This document shows positions 18,866 through 28,569 of a stretch of DNA of 64,000 nt, piece by piece; position 1 is the stretch's first letter, and every line of letters starts with the position of its first letter. Origin of the DNA: Cyclobacteriaceae bacterium (GTDB lineage Bacteria > Bacteroidota > Bacteroidia > Cytophagales > Cyclobacteriaceae); the NCBI GenBank assembly GCA_019638275.1, contig JAHBUC010000001.1, forward strand, positions 682,001-746,000, in the 5' to 3' direction. The position numbers were made by a program, and so were the translations under genes. Under the pieces are notes generated by a model. The model was not told where the DNA came from. It worked only from the letters and a program-made list of their open reading frames with translations, and did no database searches.

Positions 18866-19518
18866 GCCAACTGCTCAAGTGTGGGTTCATCAATTTCGTG
18901 CCCGCCAGCAAAGGTTATTACATCCGGTATCAATTGTAATTGTTCAGCCAGGTTTGTCATTTCGCTTAACCGCGCATCTGTTACATACGGATCATTTTTT
19001 CCGTAAACCAATGTAATTCGTTTGTTTGCCAACACCTGCTTTCCTTTTTCAAAATCCATATCGGGTGGGAATATGCCGGCCCATAGAATGATGTGATCAA
19101 AGTATGTGGGATTATGCAATGCCCAACGTGATGCAGTGGCGGCACCTTGCGAAAAGCCCAGAAGGTTTACCGGGCATTTTAATTCTTTTATCACTTCCTG
19201 ATATACCCGCTGAAGGTAGGTAAGGTAGTTTTCAATGTCCATCAACCTGTTCTCTGCTGTCATCCAGGTGGCGCCCACGCGATTGTTTCCGGTAACCGCT
19301 CTTTTGGTTACATCTTCCAGGTAAAAACGCGAGAGACCTTCGGGAGCTACTACAAAAATTCCGTTGTGTTGCAGCACATCAAACTTAGGCAGAAAGTAAC
19401 GCGCCAGTTGACCATAGCCATGCAACACAAACCAAACGCTTCGGGTTTGGTTATTCAAAGTTCCCAGGGTATAATAACGCGCACCGAAATTGAAGTGTAT
19501 GTTGGATTCCTGCATCAT
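18862..19518 (-). CDS. Alpha/beta hydrolase, carboxylesterase/phospholipase type
   Basis: The 218-residue serine hydrolase shows the nucleophile elbow GFSQG with S123, the acid D176 in YGKNDPYV and H207 in FAGGHEID. The oxyanion strand is FVLHGYGQLA (30-39). No signal peptide is visible, so it is cytosolic. It resembles small carboxylesterases of the YpfH/acyl-protein-thioesterase type. The stop overlaps the convergent SDR gene by 4 bp. A terminator just upstream separates it from the long minus-strand operon. Confidence 0.87.
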   Translation of the reverse strand: MMQESNIHFNFGARYYTLGTLNNQTRSVWFVLHGYGQLARYFLPKFDVLQHNGIFVVAPEGLSRFYLEDVTKRAVTGNNRVGATWMTAENRLMDIENYLTYLQRVYQEVIKELKCPVNLLGFSQGAATASRWALHNPTYFDHIILWAGIFPPDMDFEKGKQVLANKRITLVYGKNDPYVTDARLSEMTNLAEQLQLIPDVITFAGGHEIDEPTLEQLA

Positions 19519-19550
19519 GACGATGCTAAGTTGGCAGGATAAAATTCAGA

Positions 19551-19582
19551 AACAAAAAACCCCGACATTTCTGCCGGGGTTT
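19551..19582 (-). terminator. Rho-independent terminator closing the Sia/Che-like operon
   Basis: An eight-bp stem AAACCCCG (19557-19564) pairs with CGGGGTTT (19575-19582) around a ten-base loop. Read on the minus strand it runs straight into six or more T residues (complement of 19554-19559). It lies 22 bp after the stop of the secreted protein gene at 19604. Confidence 0.85.
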
Positions 19583-19603
19583 GCTATTGTAAAAGCAATA
19601 ATT

Positions 19604-20029
19604 TTATCGTTTGAAACCCAGTGCGCTTCCACCACAGTATTTTGATGATCCATCAAATGTATACTGGATGTAGTAGATTCCGGTAGCGTTACAAGGAAAG
19701 GCAATGGCCGAAATGAACTGACCGTTGATTTTGCTTGAAGCAACTTTATTCCGGTTTGAATCATAGAGTGTTACCACGATGCCATCCGTAGGCTGGCCGG
19801 GTGCACAGATATTAATCATGTATTGAGTTCCCTTTGTAAACACATAGGAATACTCAACCTTATCTTTCGATCCTCCTCCGCCATCAATCTTGTAGCTTTT
19901 CAAGAAGTTGAAACCTGAAGCCAGCTTCGGAATACAGTCGTTTGAAAGATCTTCTGCATTACATTGGCCTGAGGCCTCAGATGTACTGATCAGAAATACA
20001 GACAGAATAAAAAAGACTAACCTTTTCAT
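19604..20029 (-). CDS. Small secreted protein of unknown family
   Basis: The 141-residue protein has a signal peptide cleaved after about residue 21 (EASG before QCNAED). The mature part has four cysteines (two near the N-terminus at CNAEDLSNDC, then NICAPG and FPCNATG, with a further YCGG near the end), suggesting disulfides in the periplasm or outside the cell. The pattern YSYVFTKGTQYMINICAPG then VTLYDSNRN resembles a small beta-sandwich of the pre-peptidase C-terminal type, which is tentative. It is the last gene of the long minus-strand train, 11 bp after the lipoprotein gene, and is followed by a terminator. I do not recognise the family. Confidence 0.7.
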   Translation of the reverse strand: MKRLVFFILSVFLISTSEASGQCNAEDLSNDCIPKLASGFNFLKSYKIDGGGGSKDKVEYSYVFTKGTQYMINICAPGQPTDGIVVTLYDSNRNKVASSKINGQFISAIAFPCNATGIYYIQYTFDGSSKYCGGSALGFKR

Positions 20030-20040
20030 AGTGAATTATC

Positions 20041-20940
20041 TTAGCTTGTAATCTTAGTTCTAATGGTTGATGTGATTGAACGTATAGAATCGATGTTTTC
20101 CGGAGTAATATCAATGGTGGTGGTACTGTTATCCTTAATCACCATCACGCCATCAACAATCTCAAAAGACGATTCTTTATAGGTATACGTAATATTCACT
20201 TTCTCAAAAGCAGCCTGTAACTGCTTCATGTCACTCAATAAAGATGCCATGTTTTGATCAGTTTCCTGATAGAATGACAGCAACAGCATAATGTTCTCCA
20301 GGATAACCTTTTGTTCCCCAATTTTCTCCTGAAGCTCCTTATTGTTGGGATCGTTAATGGCCACGTTGCAGGTAATGTGCATCGCCTCAAGCCATCCGCC
20401 TGTAAGCAAAAGTACGCTCAGGTTGGCACGGCCCTGTGTTTGTAAATAATGATTAATGCTGTTGAAATTCTGGGTGGTAATCAGCAGGAGTGAATCCAGG
20501 TTCTTGCTGTTGGTAGCCAGTCTTCCAATGGTTTCAATATCAAAAAACTGACCAATATTCAGTCCGTCAGCCAGGCTCTTGATCGATGAGATGTATTTTA
20601 CTCCATCCTGGTTCTGTTCGTAGATATTGGTGTATCCCAGGTCTGTACCGTAGATTCCAAGATTGAGAGCTTTTTTGAAATTACTGTTGTATTTGGGGAG
20701 GTTATCGGGTGAGTTGAGAAAGCTGGAATTGTATTTTTTTCCTGATTCCTTCAGCAACACGGAGATTTCAAGGGGGCTTGGAATCTGTTGCAGAATGTCA
20801 CCGATAACAGCTTCTGAAATTGTAGGACCTTCACTTTTAGCTGAGTCCAGGGTCTCCAGAAAGGCTTGTTCATCTGTCTTTTTTCCAGAGCTGCAAGCGG
20901 CTAAAATGAGTGCAAACAGCCCGATTTTTACAACTTTCAT
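20041..20940 (-). CDS. Lipoprotein of unknown family in the TerB-ABC operon
   Basis: The 299-residue precursor has a lipobox (LAACSS, C16 lipidated), so the mature protein is anchored in the inner or outer membrane facing the periplasm. The rest is mostly helical, with a long predicted coiled region around 200-260 (ELQEKIGEQKVILENIMLLL) and a beta-like C-terminal 50 residues. I recognise no domain. It starts 66 bp after the ABC transporter and ends 11 bp before the secreted-protein gene. A role as periplasmic partner of the transporter is plausible but is inference from position only. Confidence 0.72.
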   Translation of the reverse strand: MKVVKIGLFALILAACSSGKKTDEQAFLETLDSAKSEGPTISEAVIGDILQQIPSPLEISVLLKESGKKYNSSFLNSPDNLPKYNSNFKKALNLGIYGTDLGYTNIYEQNQDGVKYISSIKSLADGLNIGQFFDIETIGRLATNSKNLDSLLLITTQNFNSINHYLQTQGRANLSVLLLTGGWLEAMHITCNVAINDPNNKELQEKIGEQKVILENIMLLLSFYQETDQNMASLLSDMKQLQAAFEKVNITYTYKESSFEIVDGVMVIKDNSTTTIDITPENIDSIRSITSTIRTKITS

Positions 20941-21006
20941 AGTATCAAAATTAGAGGCTTACAAAGTTAATAATTCGCCATTCCTGACCAAAAAAGTACA
21001 AGTATG

Positions 21007-24000
21007 CTATTTTTTTGCCGGTAGGTTTACCTTGCCAAACAGGTCTATAAACTTCCGCAGCAATTCGAAATACAGGGTTATGTAGAACACAACAGCCATA
21101 AACCAGATCACCGCCATGTTGAACCGGTAGGTTTCCCATTGGGTATTGAACAGGTTCTTTTTAGGTGCGAAAAAATGCGCCCGGTAATTCAACGGGCCGG
21201 TATTGATGGGGTCAAGAAAGACGGGGTTAATCTGCTGGATGAGCTCACCCTTGTACTCCAGTATCCGGTCTTTGGTTGAAACATTCTTCACCAGGTCGGC
21301 CAGGCTTTCGTTGTAGTAGCGGTTCTTATAATGGTTCAGGCTATAGGATTCAGCCGGATCATTTTCTTTTTTATAGATAAGTTGTTCGCGGTAAGCAACG
21401 GCTTTGTTGTAAACATCCTGGTAAAAGCGCTTATAGGCCAGGAAGAACTCTTCAAGTTGCTTATCGACTTCCGGTGAGTAAATGCTTGCAGTCCATTGAT
21501 CTTCAAAGCTCAGATCTAACCCTTTCTTAAAATAATCATCCATCAGGCTTTTCCGGATAATTTCAAGATCCTTCTCTACATGTTTGCGAACGGAATCTTC
21601 AGTTGATTGGTAATGCTCGCTGATGAATTTTCTTTTCTTCTCCAACTCATCAATCAGGAAAGAAGACTTGAAGTCGGCCTGAGACTCAAACTTCTCGTAA
21701 TCATAATAAGGCTTTTCGTATGAGTTATTCTTGAAGGCATCCACGGCAAGAGCTTCATATGCCCAGCGTGATGCCATGAAATCGGCCACCAGCGGAACTT
21801 TGCCTTTGGTACTGATCAGGTCGTTCAGTTTATCGAAACGGAAGAGCAGTCCGCTCAAAATCATTTGCGGGATAAGCAGAAGCGGAATCATCACATACAC
21901 GGTAACTGCTGAATTGAATGCAGATGAAATGTTTAACCCCAGCACATTCGACATGCAGGAAACGGTAAACAACGTAAACCAAAACGGGAAGAGCATGCGC
22001 CATTCAATTTCAAGAATGAGATTTCCTACCAGTACAAACATTAAGGTTTGAATGGCGGAGAGTGTGAAGAGAATCGCCAATTTTGAGGTGAGGTAGCTGT
22101 TCCAACTTAGGTTCAAAAATGATTCACGCTTTAAAATTTTGCGGTCGCGTATAATTTCTTCCGCACTCACCGTAAGGCCCATGAACAAGGCTACGATGAT
22201 GCTCATCAGAATAAATGCCGGGAAGTTATCGTTGAAGCGGAACATGTATTCCTTTCCTCCCGGTGCGCTCTTGTATTTAATGATGACGGCAAGGATCAGT
22301 GCAAGTAAAGGTGCTTCAAGTAAATTGATGAGCAGGTATTGCTTATTGCTTAGTTTCGATAAGGTATCGCGGGTGGCAAATATGATGCTTTGCTTTATTT
22401 TGCCCGGAATGTTTAACGACTTGGGTGGTTCTTCTCGAACATCGTCTACCCGGCCGAGTTTAAACCGTTCTTTAAACCAGTCGTTCCACTGAACAGGGTT
22501 GATTTTGCGTTTGTTGGTTGGCTGACCGTATTCATCAACCACCTTGGCCTCAATGATGTTGAAAATCTGTTCTGGATTAACGTTACCACAGGTTTCGCAC
22601 TGCCCGCGGTTGCTGTCAACCTGAAGCGTTGATCGTTTGAAATACGTTACGGCTTCAACCGGAGGACCGTAATAGGCCGGATACCCACCCGTATCCATAA
22701 TGATCATCTTGTCGAACATCTTGTAGATGTCGGAGGAAGGTTGGTGGATAACCACAAAGATCAGCTTTCCTTTGAGGGAAAGTTCTTTCAATAAGTCGAT
22801 TACATTTTCTGAATCGCGTGAGGACAGACCCGATGTGGGTTCATCTAAAAACAAGATGGCCGGCTCGCGAATCAGTTCAAGGGCAATGTTCAATCGCTTA
22901 CGCTGACCACCACTAATGGTTTTTTCAAGCGGGTTACCCACTTTCAGGTCTTTGCGTTGATCAAGGCCGAGGTTTTCCAATACCTCCATTACGCGTTGCT
23001 GAATTTCAGCTTCGGTAAAGTGAGCAAAGCATAGCTTGGCGTTGTAGTATAAGTTTTGGTAAACGGTTAGTTCTTCAATCAGCAGGTCATCCTGCGAAAC
23101 ATACCCGATTACGCCCTGTATCTTTTCTTTCTCTTCGAAAATATCGAAGCCGTTGATAAGTATTTTTCCTTTGGTTGGTGGAACGAGACCTGCCAGCACA
23201 TTCAATAGGGTGGTCTTACCCGCACCGCTGGCACCCATAATGCCAATAAGTTTGCCCGGCCCTTCCGATACAGACACATCGCGTAAGCCAATTACCCCAT
23301 TGGGAAAACGAAGCTCTTCTATGAGTGCATTGAACGAAAGCTTTGTGGTTTTCAGTTCATCATTAAAGTCAGCTACCAGATCGCTGTAATACAGGGCATC
23401 ACCTGCTTGTGTTTTAATGGTGCTGCCATGCGAAAACAAGTACGCACGGTTAGGTTGCATAATGAATCCATTCAACAGGTTGGATTCATCACCCATGTAT
23501 TTGGTATAATACATGTCCACACTGCGTATGCGTAAGAACAACAAGATGCCCTCAATGTGAACGTGAATGTGTTTGTATGGCTTTCCTTCAGCCTTCTCTG
23601 CTTTATCCGCGAGCAGAATGTCAGCGAACGGAAGTGTGTGAGGGTTTTCCGTGGTGATGAAATTCTCAATTAAATCGTACTCTTCTTTTTCGATGTTAAA
23701 CACCGTGGAGACCGTGTTGATGATCTCCATACGCTGTGCAGAGAAATTTTTATCAATGGCTACAAGTTCCAGTAGCTTGATGAGTACAACAACCTTTTGT
23801 TTTTGCGTAAGGGTTTTATTGATCTTTTTACAAATACCCAATACACGCACCGACTCTTTAACAGAGGTCAGTTTTTTCCCACCGTCATCTTCGGTTTTTC
23901 CATAGCCGGATTGCTCATCGTACTGTGCCAGGTACTCTTTAATGGTATCCTGGTCCAATTCCGTTTGAAAGAAATTGATTACGTACTGCCTTTCGTTTGC

Positions 24001-24072
24001 TGACACGCCACCATCCTGCTTGGTAATGATGGCAAAAAGTTGGGTCAGCGCTTTGAGAATTTCCTCACTCAT
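21007..24072 (-). CDS. TerB-ABC(G) fusion transporter with a large extracytoplasmic insertion
   Basis: The 1021-residue protein combines an N-terminal TerB-like helical domain (about 1-140) and a linking beta domain (about 165-240). An ABC ATPase follows, with Walker A GASGAGKTT (280-288), signature SGGQ (387-390), Walker B LFLDE (407-411) and switch H443. A C492/C495 pair (CETC) and an ABC-2 permease come next, with helices around 580-600, 615-635, 660-690, 695-745 and a last one near 985-1005. Between the last two helices lies a helical insertion of about 200 residues outside the membrane. The half-transporter layout is ABCG-like, so it should dimerise and probably exports a lipid or hydrophobic substrate. 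It lies directly downstream of the siaC-like gene. Confidence 0.88.
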   Translation of the reverse strand: MSEEILKALTQLFAIITKQDGGVSANERQYVINFFQTELDQDTIKEYLAQYDEQSGYGKTEDDGGKKLTSVKESVRVLGICKKINKTLTQKQKVVVLIKLLELVAIDKNFSAQRMEIINTVSTVFNIEKEEYDLIENFITTENPHTLPFADILLADKAEKAEGKPYKHIHVHIEGILLFLRIRSVDMYYTKYMGDESNLLNGFIMQPNRAYLFSHGSTIKTQAGDALYYSDLVADFNDELKTTKLSFNALIEELRFPNGVIGLRDVSVSEGPGKLIGIMGASGAGKTTLLNVLAGLVPPTKGKILINGFDIFEEKEKIQGVIGYVSQDDLLIEELTVYQNLYYNAKLCFAHFTEAEIQQRVMEVLENLGLDQRKDLKVGNPLEKTISGGQRKRLNIALELIREPAILFLDEPTSGLSSRDSENVIDLLKELSLKGKLIFVVIHQPSSDIYKMFDKMIIMDTGGYPAYYGPPVEAVTYFKRSTLQVDSNRGQCETCGNVNPEQIFNIIEAKVVDEYGQPTNKRKINPVQWNDWFKERFKLGRVDDVREEPPKSLNIPGKIKQSIIFATRDTLSKLSNKQYLLINLLEAPLLALILAVIIKYKSAPGGKEYMFRFNDNFPAFILMSIIVALFMGLTVSAEEIIRDRKILKRESFLNLSWNSYLTSKLAILFTLSAIQTLMFVLVGNLILEIEWRMLFPFWFTLFTVSCMSNVLGLNISSAFNSAVTVYVMIPLLLIPQMILSGLLFRFDKLNDLISTKGKVPLVADFMASRWAYEALAVDAFKNNSYEKPYYDYEKFESQADFKSSFLIDELEKKRKFISEHYQSTEDSVRKHVEKDLEIIRKSLMDDYFKKGLDLSFEDQWTASIYSPEVDKQLEEFFLAYKRFYQDVYNKAVAYREQLIYKKENDPAESYSLNHYKNRYYNESLADLVKNVSTKDRILEYKGELIQQINPVFLDPINTGPLNYRAHFFAPKKNLFNTQWETYRFNMAVIWFMAVVFYITLYFELLRKFIDLFGKVNLPAKK

Positions 24073-24154
24073 GGTTCAGGTTTAAAAAATATCGGTTACC
24101 CGTTTCTACAAGTGTATGGAACAGATAACCGATTCAGTTCATCAGGTTCGGGTT

Positions 24155-24517
24155 TCAATACGTCTTGAACTCGAACGGAATCTCTACCAGCTCGGAAAAT
24201 TCCTGGCCGGCTTCTTCCATGTCTTCATCATCTTCATGGTAGTACCACATAATCTTCATGCCCTTAATGTCTTCCAGGGCAGAGAGAACATCTAATATCA
24301 ATTTAGAAGATGCGGTATTGAAGTATTCGAGTTTGAACACAAATTCGGTTGAAGGATTGGCTTCAGCGCCATAGTTACCAATCCATTCCAATACGGGTCG
24401 GTAAAATTCTGCTGAATCCTCCGGTAATGATCGGCCAGAGATTTCAAATATGCCGTTCTTCTTATCCAGAATGATTTTAGGGGTATCTTCAGTTCCTTCG
24501 AGATTTAAAATTTCCAT
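24155..24517 (-). CDS. SiaC-like regulatory phosphoprotein (DUF1987)
   Basis: The 120-residue protein matches the SiaC/DUF1987 family, the phosphorylatable partner in the SiaABCD system of Pseudomonas aeruginosa. The conserved block EYFNTASSKLILD places a threonine at T68, the same number as the residue phosphorylated in Pseudomonas SiaC as I recall it. The N-terminal half carries TPKIILDKKNGIFEISGRS, which is typical of the family. In Pseudomonas, dephosphorylated SiaC activates the diguanylate cyclase SiaD; no GGDEF protein is encoded here, so the target must differ. It lies 39 bp after the siaB-like gene. Confidence 0.88.
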   Translation of the reverse strand: MEILNLEGTEDTPKIILDKKNGIFEISGRSLPEDSAEFYRPVLEWIGNYGAEANPSTEFVFKLEYFNTASSKLILDVLSALEDIKGMKIMWYYHEDDEDMEEAGQEFSELVEIPFEFKTY

Positions 24518-24556
24518 AATAATCGTGCGTTAGCGGTTAATGTTTTTGATCTATTC

Positions 24557-25105
24557 TTATTCGTCTCCACGGGGTACATTTACCTTCAGGCAAAAGAAGC
24601 AGTAATCTGCATTCATTTCGGGGAAAGAAAACTCAAGCTTTTCGCCTGACTTACGAGCCATATCAACAAAGCCAAGGCTTGCACCGCCCTTTTCAGAGAT
24701 CGTGGTGTTCTTAATGATTTCCTTGTATAAATCTTTCAGGCCGTCTTTATCCAGACCGTTAATCTGTTCAAGTTTTTTCTGAAGATTGGGCACATTTGTT
24801 TTCCGTATGGGATTGCCCGCCATGATGGAATAACGGTTGGCCTGTCTTCCGATCAGGAAGATTGCTGCATGGCTGCGTGTTTCGCCATCCACCAATTCAT
24901 CGCTATGCTTCACAATATTTTGCAATGCTTCCACCATCACGTTAAACACCTTGCGCTTGGTACTTGATTCTTCTCCCGAAGAGTCAAGATTTCGCTCGGC
25001 CATAGCCAGAATGGATTTTGTTGTTTCCTGGGTGAAATCGCCCTGGTACACCAGAATCAGTTTTTCTGACATCATGGTTCGGTGCAGTTCGTAAATGAAA
25101 TTCAT
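24557..25105 (-). CDS. SiaB-like protein kinase (DUF6272)
   Basis: The 182-residue GHKL-type kinase resembles SiaB, which phosphorylates SiaC. The ATP-binding N-box is seen as EALQNIVKH (E59, N63, K66-H67), and a glycine-rich lid as SEKGGASLGFVDMA (137-150). The start MNFIYELHRTMM fits the family's helical lead-in; the next methionines at residues 11-12 would remove it. It lies between the PP2C phosphatase (92 bp upstream) and the SiaC-like gene (39 bp downstream), the same B-C order as in Pseudomonas. The 92-bp gap upstream could hold an internal promoter. Confidence 0.85.
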   Translation of the reverse strand: MNFIYELHRTMMSEKLILVYQGDFTQETTKSILAMAERNLDSSGEESSTKRKVFNVMVEALQNIVKHSDELVDGETRSHAAIFLIGRQANRYSIMAGNPIRKTNVPNLQKKLEQINGLDKDGLKDLYKEIIKNTTISEKGGASLGFVDMARKSGEKLEFSFPEMNADYCFFCLKVNVPRGDE

Positions 25106-25197
25106 GGTATCTGTTATAATTAGGGTTTCGAATTTATTAAGATTTGGGTCAAAAACACGGTTTATTTGTATCTAAATAGTAGTTTTTCCTACATCGG

Positions 25198-28100
25198 TTA
25201 AAACTTAATACCAATCAGAAGCACATCGTCTGTCTGCTTGGTGTCGCCTCGCCAGCCTTCCCATTCCTGGTCGAAAATACCTGAGGCCTCCAGCATGGGC
25301 ATTTTATGCACGCGTTCAATGATTTCGCGCACGCGTTTGGGGCCAAACTTACGTCCTTCGGGGCCGCCAAACTGGTCGGGGTACCCATCGGAACTGAAGT
25401 AGATGGAATCGCCCTTCTTTAACGTAAGCTTGGTATTGGTGAAGTTCGTCTGGTTTTTAAATATACCCCCACCGATCGGGAATTTATTGCCTTTTACTTC
25501 TTCCATTACCCCATTTCGCATAATGTATAACGGGCGGTGTGCCCCGGCATACTCAACCTCGCGGCTGTCCATATTCACTTTACAAAGGGCTATATCCATA
25601 CCATCTTTGGTCGATGCGTCTTCATCCTGACGCAGGGTTTTGGTTACGCCTTCATCCAGTAAATCGAGAATCACTCCCGGATCAGTAACCTTGCGGCTGC
25701 GCACAATATCGTTCAACAGGAAGTATCCGATCAACGACAACAAAGCGCCTGGTACACCATGACCGGTACAATCCACTGCGGCAATGTAAATGTCGTTTTT
25801 GATTTGCATGAACCACGGGAAGTCACCGCTTACCACATCGCGGGGCTTGTACAAGATAAATGAATCGGGTAGTGTTTTGCTGATTACACGCGAGTTGGGA
25901 AGGATAGCGGTTTGAATACGCTTGGCGTAATTGATACTCTCGGTAATCTTTTTATTCTTATTCTGAATCTCCAACTCAATCATCTTCCGCTCGGTAATGT
26001 CGTGTGAGACCACTAGCACTGACTCAAGTTTATTGGACTCATCAAATTCAGGAATGGCATTTACTTGCATCACACGCTTACCTAACTCGGAGGGGAAGTC
26101 CATTTCAGTAGCCACGGTTTCGTTTGAGGCGTTTACCTGTTCAACGATACGTAACCAGCTCTCCAGAATGGTTGAGTCCAAATCAGCCTCTCTATACTTT
26201 TTATTCAGGTAATCAGCAGGCCCTTTACCGGTGTAGGATTCAATTACCGGGTTGATATAGGAGATGGACTCATCTTCCAATCGGGTAATCAGGTCGGGAG
26301 AGTTTTCGGATAACGCTTGCATCTTACTACGCATGCGCTGTTCCAACTCAGCCCTTCTGCGCTCGGTAATGTCGCGGGCATTTAAAATGTATCCGTGAAT
26401 AGCGGTATTGGACATGAAGTTGGTACCCGTAGCTTCAATCCAGATGTATTGATTGTCTTTGGTGCGGTATTCAAACTGAACGGTAACTTTTTCATCCGGA
26501 TTTTCTTTCATCCTGGCGAAAAGGCTGATGTATACATCCTTGTAATCCGGGTGAACTTTATCAAAGTCGCTCTTGCCAATTAGTTCCTTTTGTCCATAAC
26601 CCAGAATGCTTTCAACAGAAGGGGAGATGTAGCGGATGGTCTCGTCTTCTTCATAGATGGTGATAACTTCCGAGGCATTTTCAAGCAGCAACTGCATCCG
26701 TTTTTGGGTACGGTTTACTTCTTCAACCTGATGTTCAAGCTCCGTGTTGGTGCGTTCCAATTCTTCCTGGGTAGCCTGCATTTCTTCCGCATTCTGGCGT
26801 AACACCTCCTGCTTCTCCTGAAGTTCAGCACTCATGGCTTGTGATTCTTCAAGGAGCTTGCGTGTGCGCTCGTTCACCTTGATGTTGAAGATGGTGCGGG
26901 CCAGAATCAAGCTGAGTTCCTGAACAAACTTTATCTGTGACGGATCAAATCTTTTCAGGGCAGCATATTCCAATACACCGTAAACTTCTTCGTTGGTAAT
27001 CAACGGCACCACCAGGATACAAGTCGGGCGTTGTTCGCCCAGAATACCGGATGTCAGTGTTACGTATTCGTGCGGAATTTCTGTTCGAAGAACAATGTCT
27101 TTTTCTACGGCTGCCTGCCCAACCAATCCTTCGGCAAATTTGAATTTGGTTTTCAGGTATTTCTTACGGCCATAAGCATAGCTGGCGCGCATTTCAATGA
27201 TGGGCTCGCGGCCTTCATCATTCACCACATAAAAGGCTCCTTGTACGGCACCAATTTTATCCAATATAAATTTCACTACGTCATCACTGAGCGAATCGAT
27301 GGAATCATGAAGCCTGAGCATCTCACTGATCTCAGCCACACCACGAACGATCCAGTTGCGTTCAGTGTCTCTGCGTTCATTGTCGATCAGGTTTTGGCGC
27401 ATGTTCAACAACGACATACCCAACAAGTCGTTATCGCTGGCCGGTGTAAACCCGGTGTCGTACTTACCTTCTCCGATCTTTTTAGCGAAATCGGCATTTT
27501 TTCGTAACGAGAGGGTAAGGTCATTGATTTTTGAGGCCATCTTACCAAACTCATCGAGATGAATATTGCCGATTGTTTCCGGAAGAATACCCTGTGAAAT
27601 CATTTCCAGGGCATTTCCCATAGTGTTAATCGGACGCAATAATGAGCGTGCGTAAAGAATACTGGCTGCGATGGCAATCATTACTATGCAGATGCCTACG
27701 GTAATGAATATTTGCAGCAGTGCTCCGGCATCGCCACTGGCCTCATCTGTATCCATTTTGCTAACCAGTGCCCAGCCGGGTTGATTTAACTTTCTCCAAA
27801 CCTGGTGTACCTCCTTGTTTTGATAATCAACGCCCGTTGCTGATCCTTCTCCTGACCCATCCAACGCTTTTTTAAAAGCGGCTACGGCCTTGTCGCTGGT
27901 GTTGAACAGTTTAATGGCAGCTTCAGGCTCAGGGCGTACGGGACTTACCAGTAAGATTTTTTTATTTACATTATCCAACCGGCCAATCAGCACTTCTCCG
28001 GTTTGGCCCAACCCGCGGTAGTCCGTTAATGTTTTATACAGGTTGTTCAGGTTTTGCTTGGCAACGATTAGGGCATCGCCATTGGCTGTTTGAGCGGGAG

Positions 28101-28563
28101 CTAAAACGTAGAGGAAGTATTTTCCATTTTCTTTAAAAACAGGACTGAAATGAACGGCTGTATGGCCGGCTGCGAAACTTGAGCCATCCGGATCGAGGAA
28201 AGTTCTGCTTTCTAATGTTGTGTCGGTTGATTCGAGGATAGCACCATTTGGTGTAATGAGGTGAAGAACATCAAACCCATAAATATTTTTTTGACGAGTA
28301 AGATACGCTTCACTTGAATGGGCAGAATCCAAACCAATTTGGGTGGCAGTGATGGCACGGGCTGTGGTTTCAAAAAACTGGTTAATGTGTGCAGCCTTGA
28401 CATCCGCCATGGCTTGCAAGCTGTATTGATATTTGTCACGCACCGCTTGCCGGTTGAAATCAAACGTGAAAAAGCTGATAGCGCTTACTGCTATTAAACT
28501 AAGCAGAAGTACCAGTAGGGTAATTTTAGAGGTAATGTCGAGATCGTTATACTTAGCCAGCAT
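25198..28563 (-). CDS. SiaA-like membrane PP2C phosphatase with Cache, HAMP, GAF and two PAS domains
   Basis: A 1121-residue sensor phosphatase. The order is TM helix (about 14-33), extracytoplasmic double-Cache-like sensor (about 38-275), TM (about 283-305), HAMP (305-360), GAF (about 415-560), coiled coil (565-625), PAS (625-740), PAS (745-860) and SpoIIE/PP2C catalytic domain (880-1121). Catalytic aspartates are D914 (SGDF), D931 (DCTGHGVPGA), D1059 (SSDG) and D1113 (TDDVLL). The position after SGDF is P-W rather than the usual Y-W. In Pseudomonas, SiaA dephosphorylates SiaC; this is the likely role here, with extra cytosolic sensor domains. The upstream GAF gene ends 6 bp away. Confidence 0.9.
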   Translation of the reverse strand: MLAKYNDLDITSKITLLVLLLSLIAVSAISFFTFDFNRQAVRDKYQYSLQAMADVKAAHINQFFETTARAITATQIGLDSAHSSEAYLTRQKNIYGFDVLHLITPNGAILESTDTTLESRTFLDPDGSSFAAGHTAVHFSPVFKENGKYFLYVLAPAQTANGDALIVAKQNLNNLYKTLTDYRGLGQTGEVLIGRLDNVNKKILLVSPVRPEPEAAIKLFNTSDKAVAAFKKALDGSGEGSATGVDYQNKEVHQVWRKLNQPGWALVSKMDTDEASGDAGALLQIFITVGICIVMIAIAASILYARSLLRPINTMGNALEMISQGILPETIGNIHLDEFGKMASKINDLTLSLRKNADFAKKIGEGKYDTGFTPASDNDLLGMSLLNMRQNLIDNERRDTERNWIVRGVAEISEMLRLHDSIDSLSDDVVKFILDKIGAVQGAFYVVNDEGREPIIEMRASYAYGRKKYLKTKFKFAEGLVGQAAVEKDIVLRTEIPHEYVTLTSGILGEQRPTCILVVPLITNEEVYGVLEYAALKRFDPSQIKFVQELSLILARTIFNIKVNERTRKLLEESQAMSAELQEKQEVLRQNAEEMQATQEELERTNTELEHQVEEVNRTQKRMQLLLENASEVITIYEEDETIRYISPSVESILGYGQKELIGKSDFDKVHPDYKDVYISLFARMKENPDEKVTVQFEYRTKDNQYIWIEATGTNFMSNTAIHGYILNARDITERRRAELEQRMRSKMQALSENSPDLITRLEDESISYINPVIESYTGKGPADYLNKKYREADLDSTILESWLRIVEQVNASNETVATEMDFPSELGKRVMQVNAIPEFDESNKLESVLVVSHDITERKMIELEIQNKNKKITESINYAKRIQTAILPNSRVISKTLPDSFILYKPRDVVSGDFPWFMQIKNDIYIAAVDCTGHGVPGALLSLIGYFLLNDIVRSRKVTDPGVILDLLDEGVTKTLRQDEDASTKDGMDIALCKVNMDSREVEYAGAHRPLYIMRNGVMEEVKGNKFPIGGGIFKNQTNFTNTKLTLKKGDSIYFSSDGYPDQFGGPEGRKFGPKRVREIIERVHKMPMLEASGIFDQEWEGWRGDTKQTDDVLLIGIKF

Positions 28564-28569
28564 GAATCC

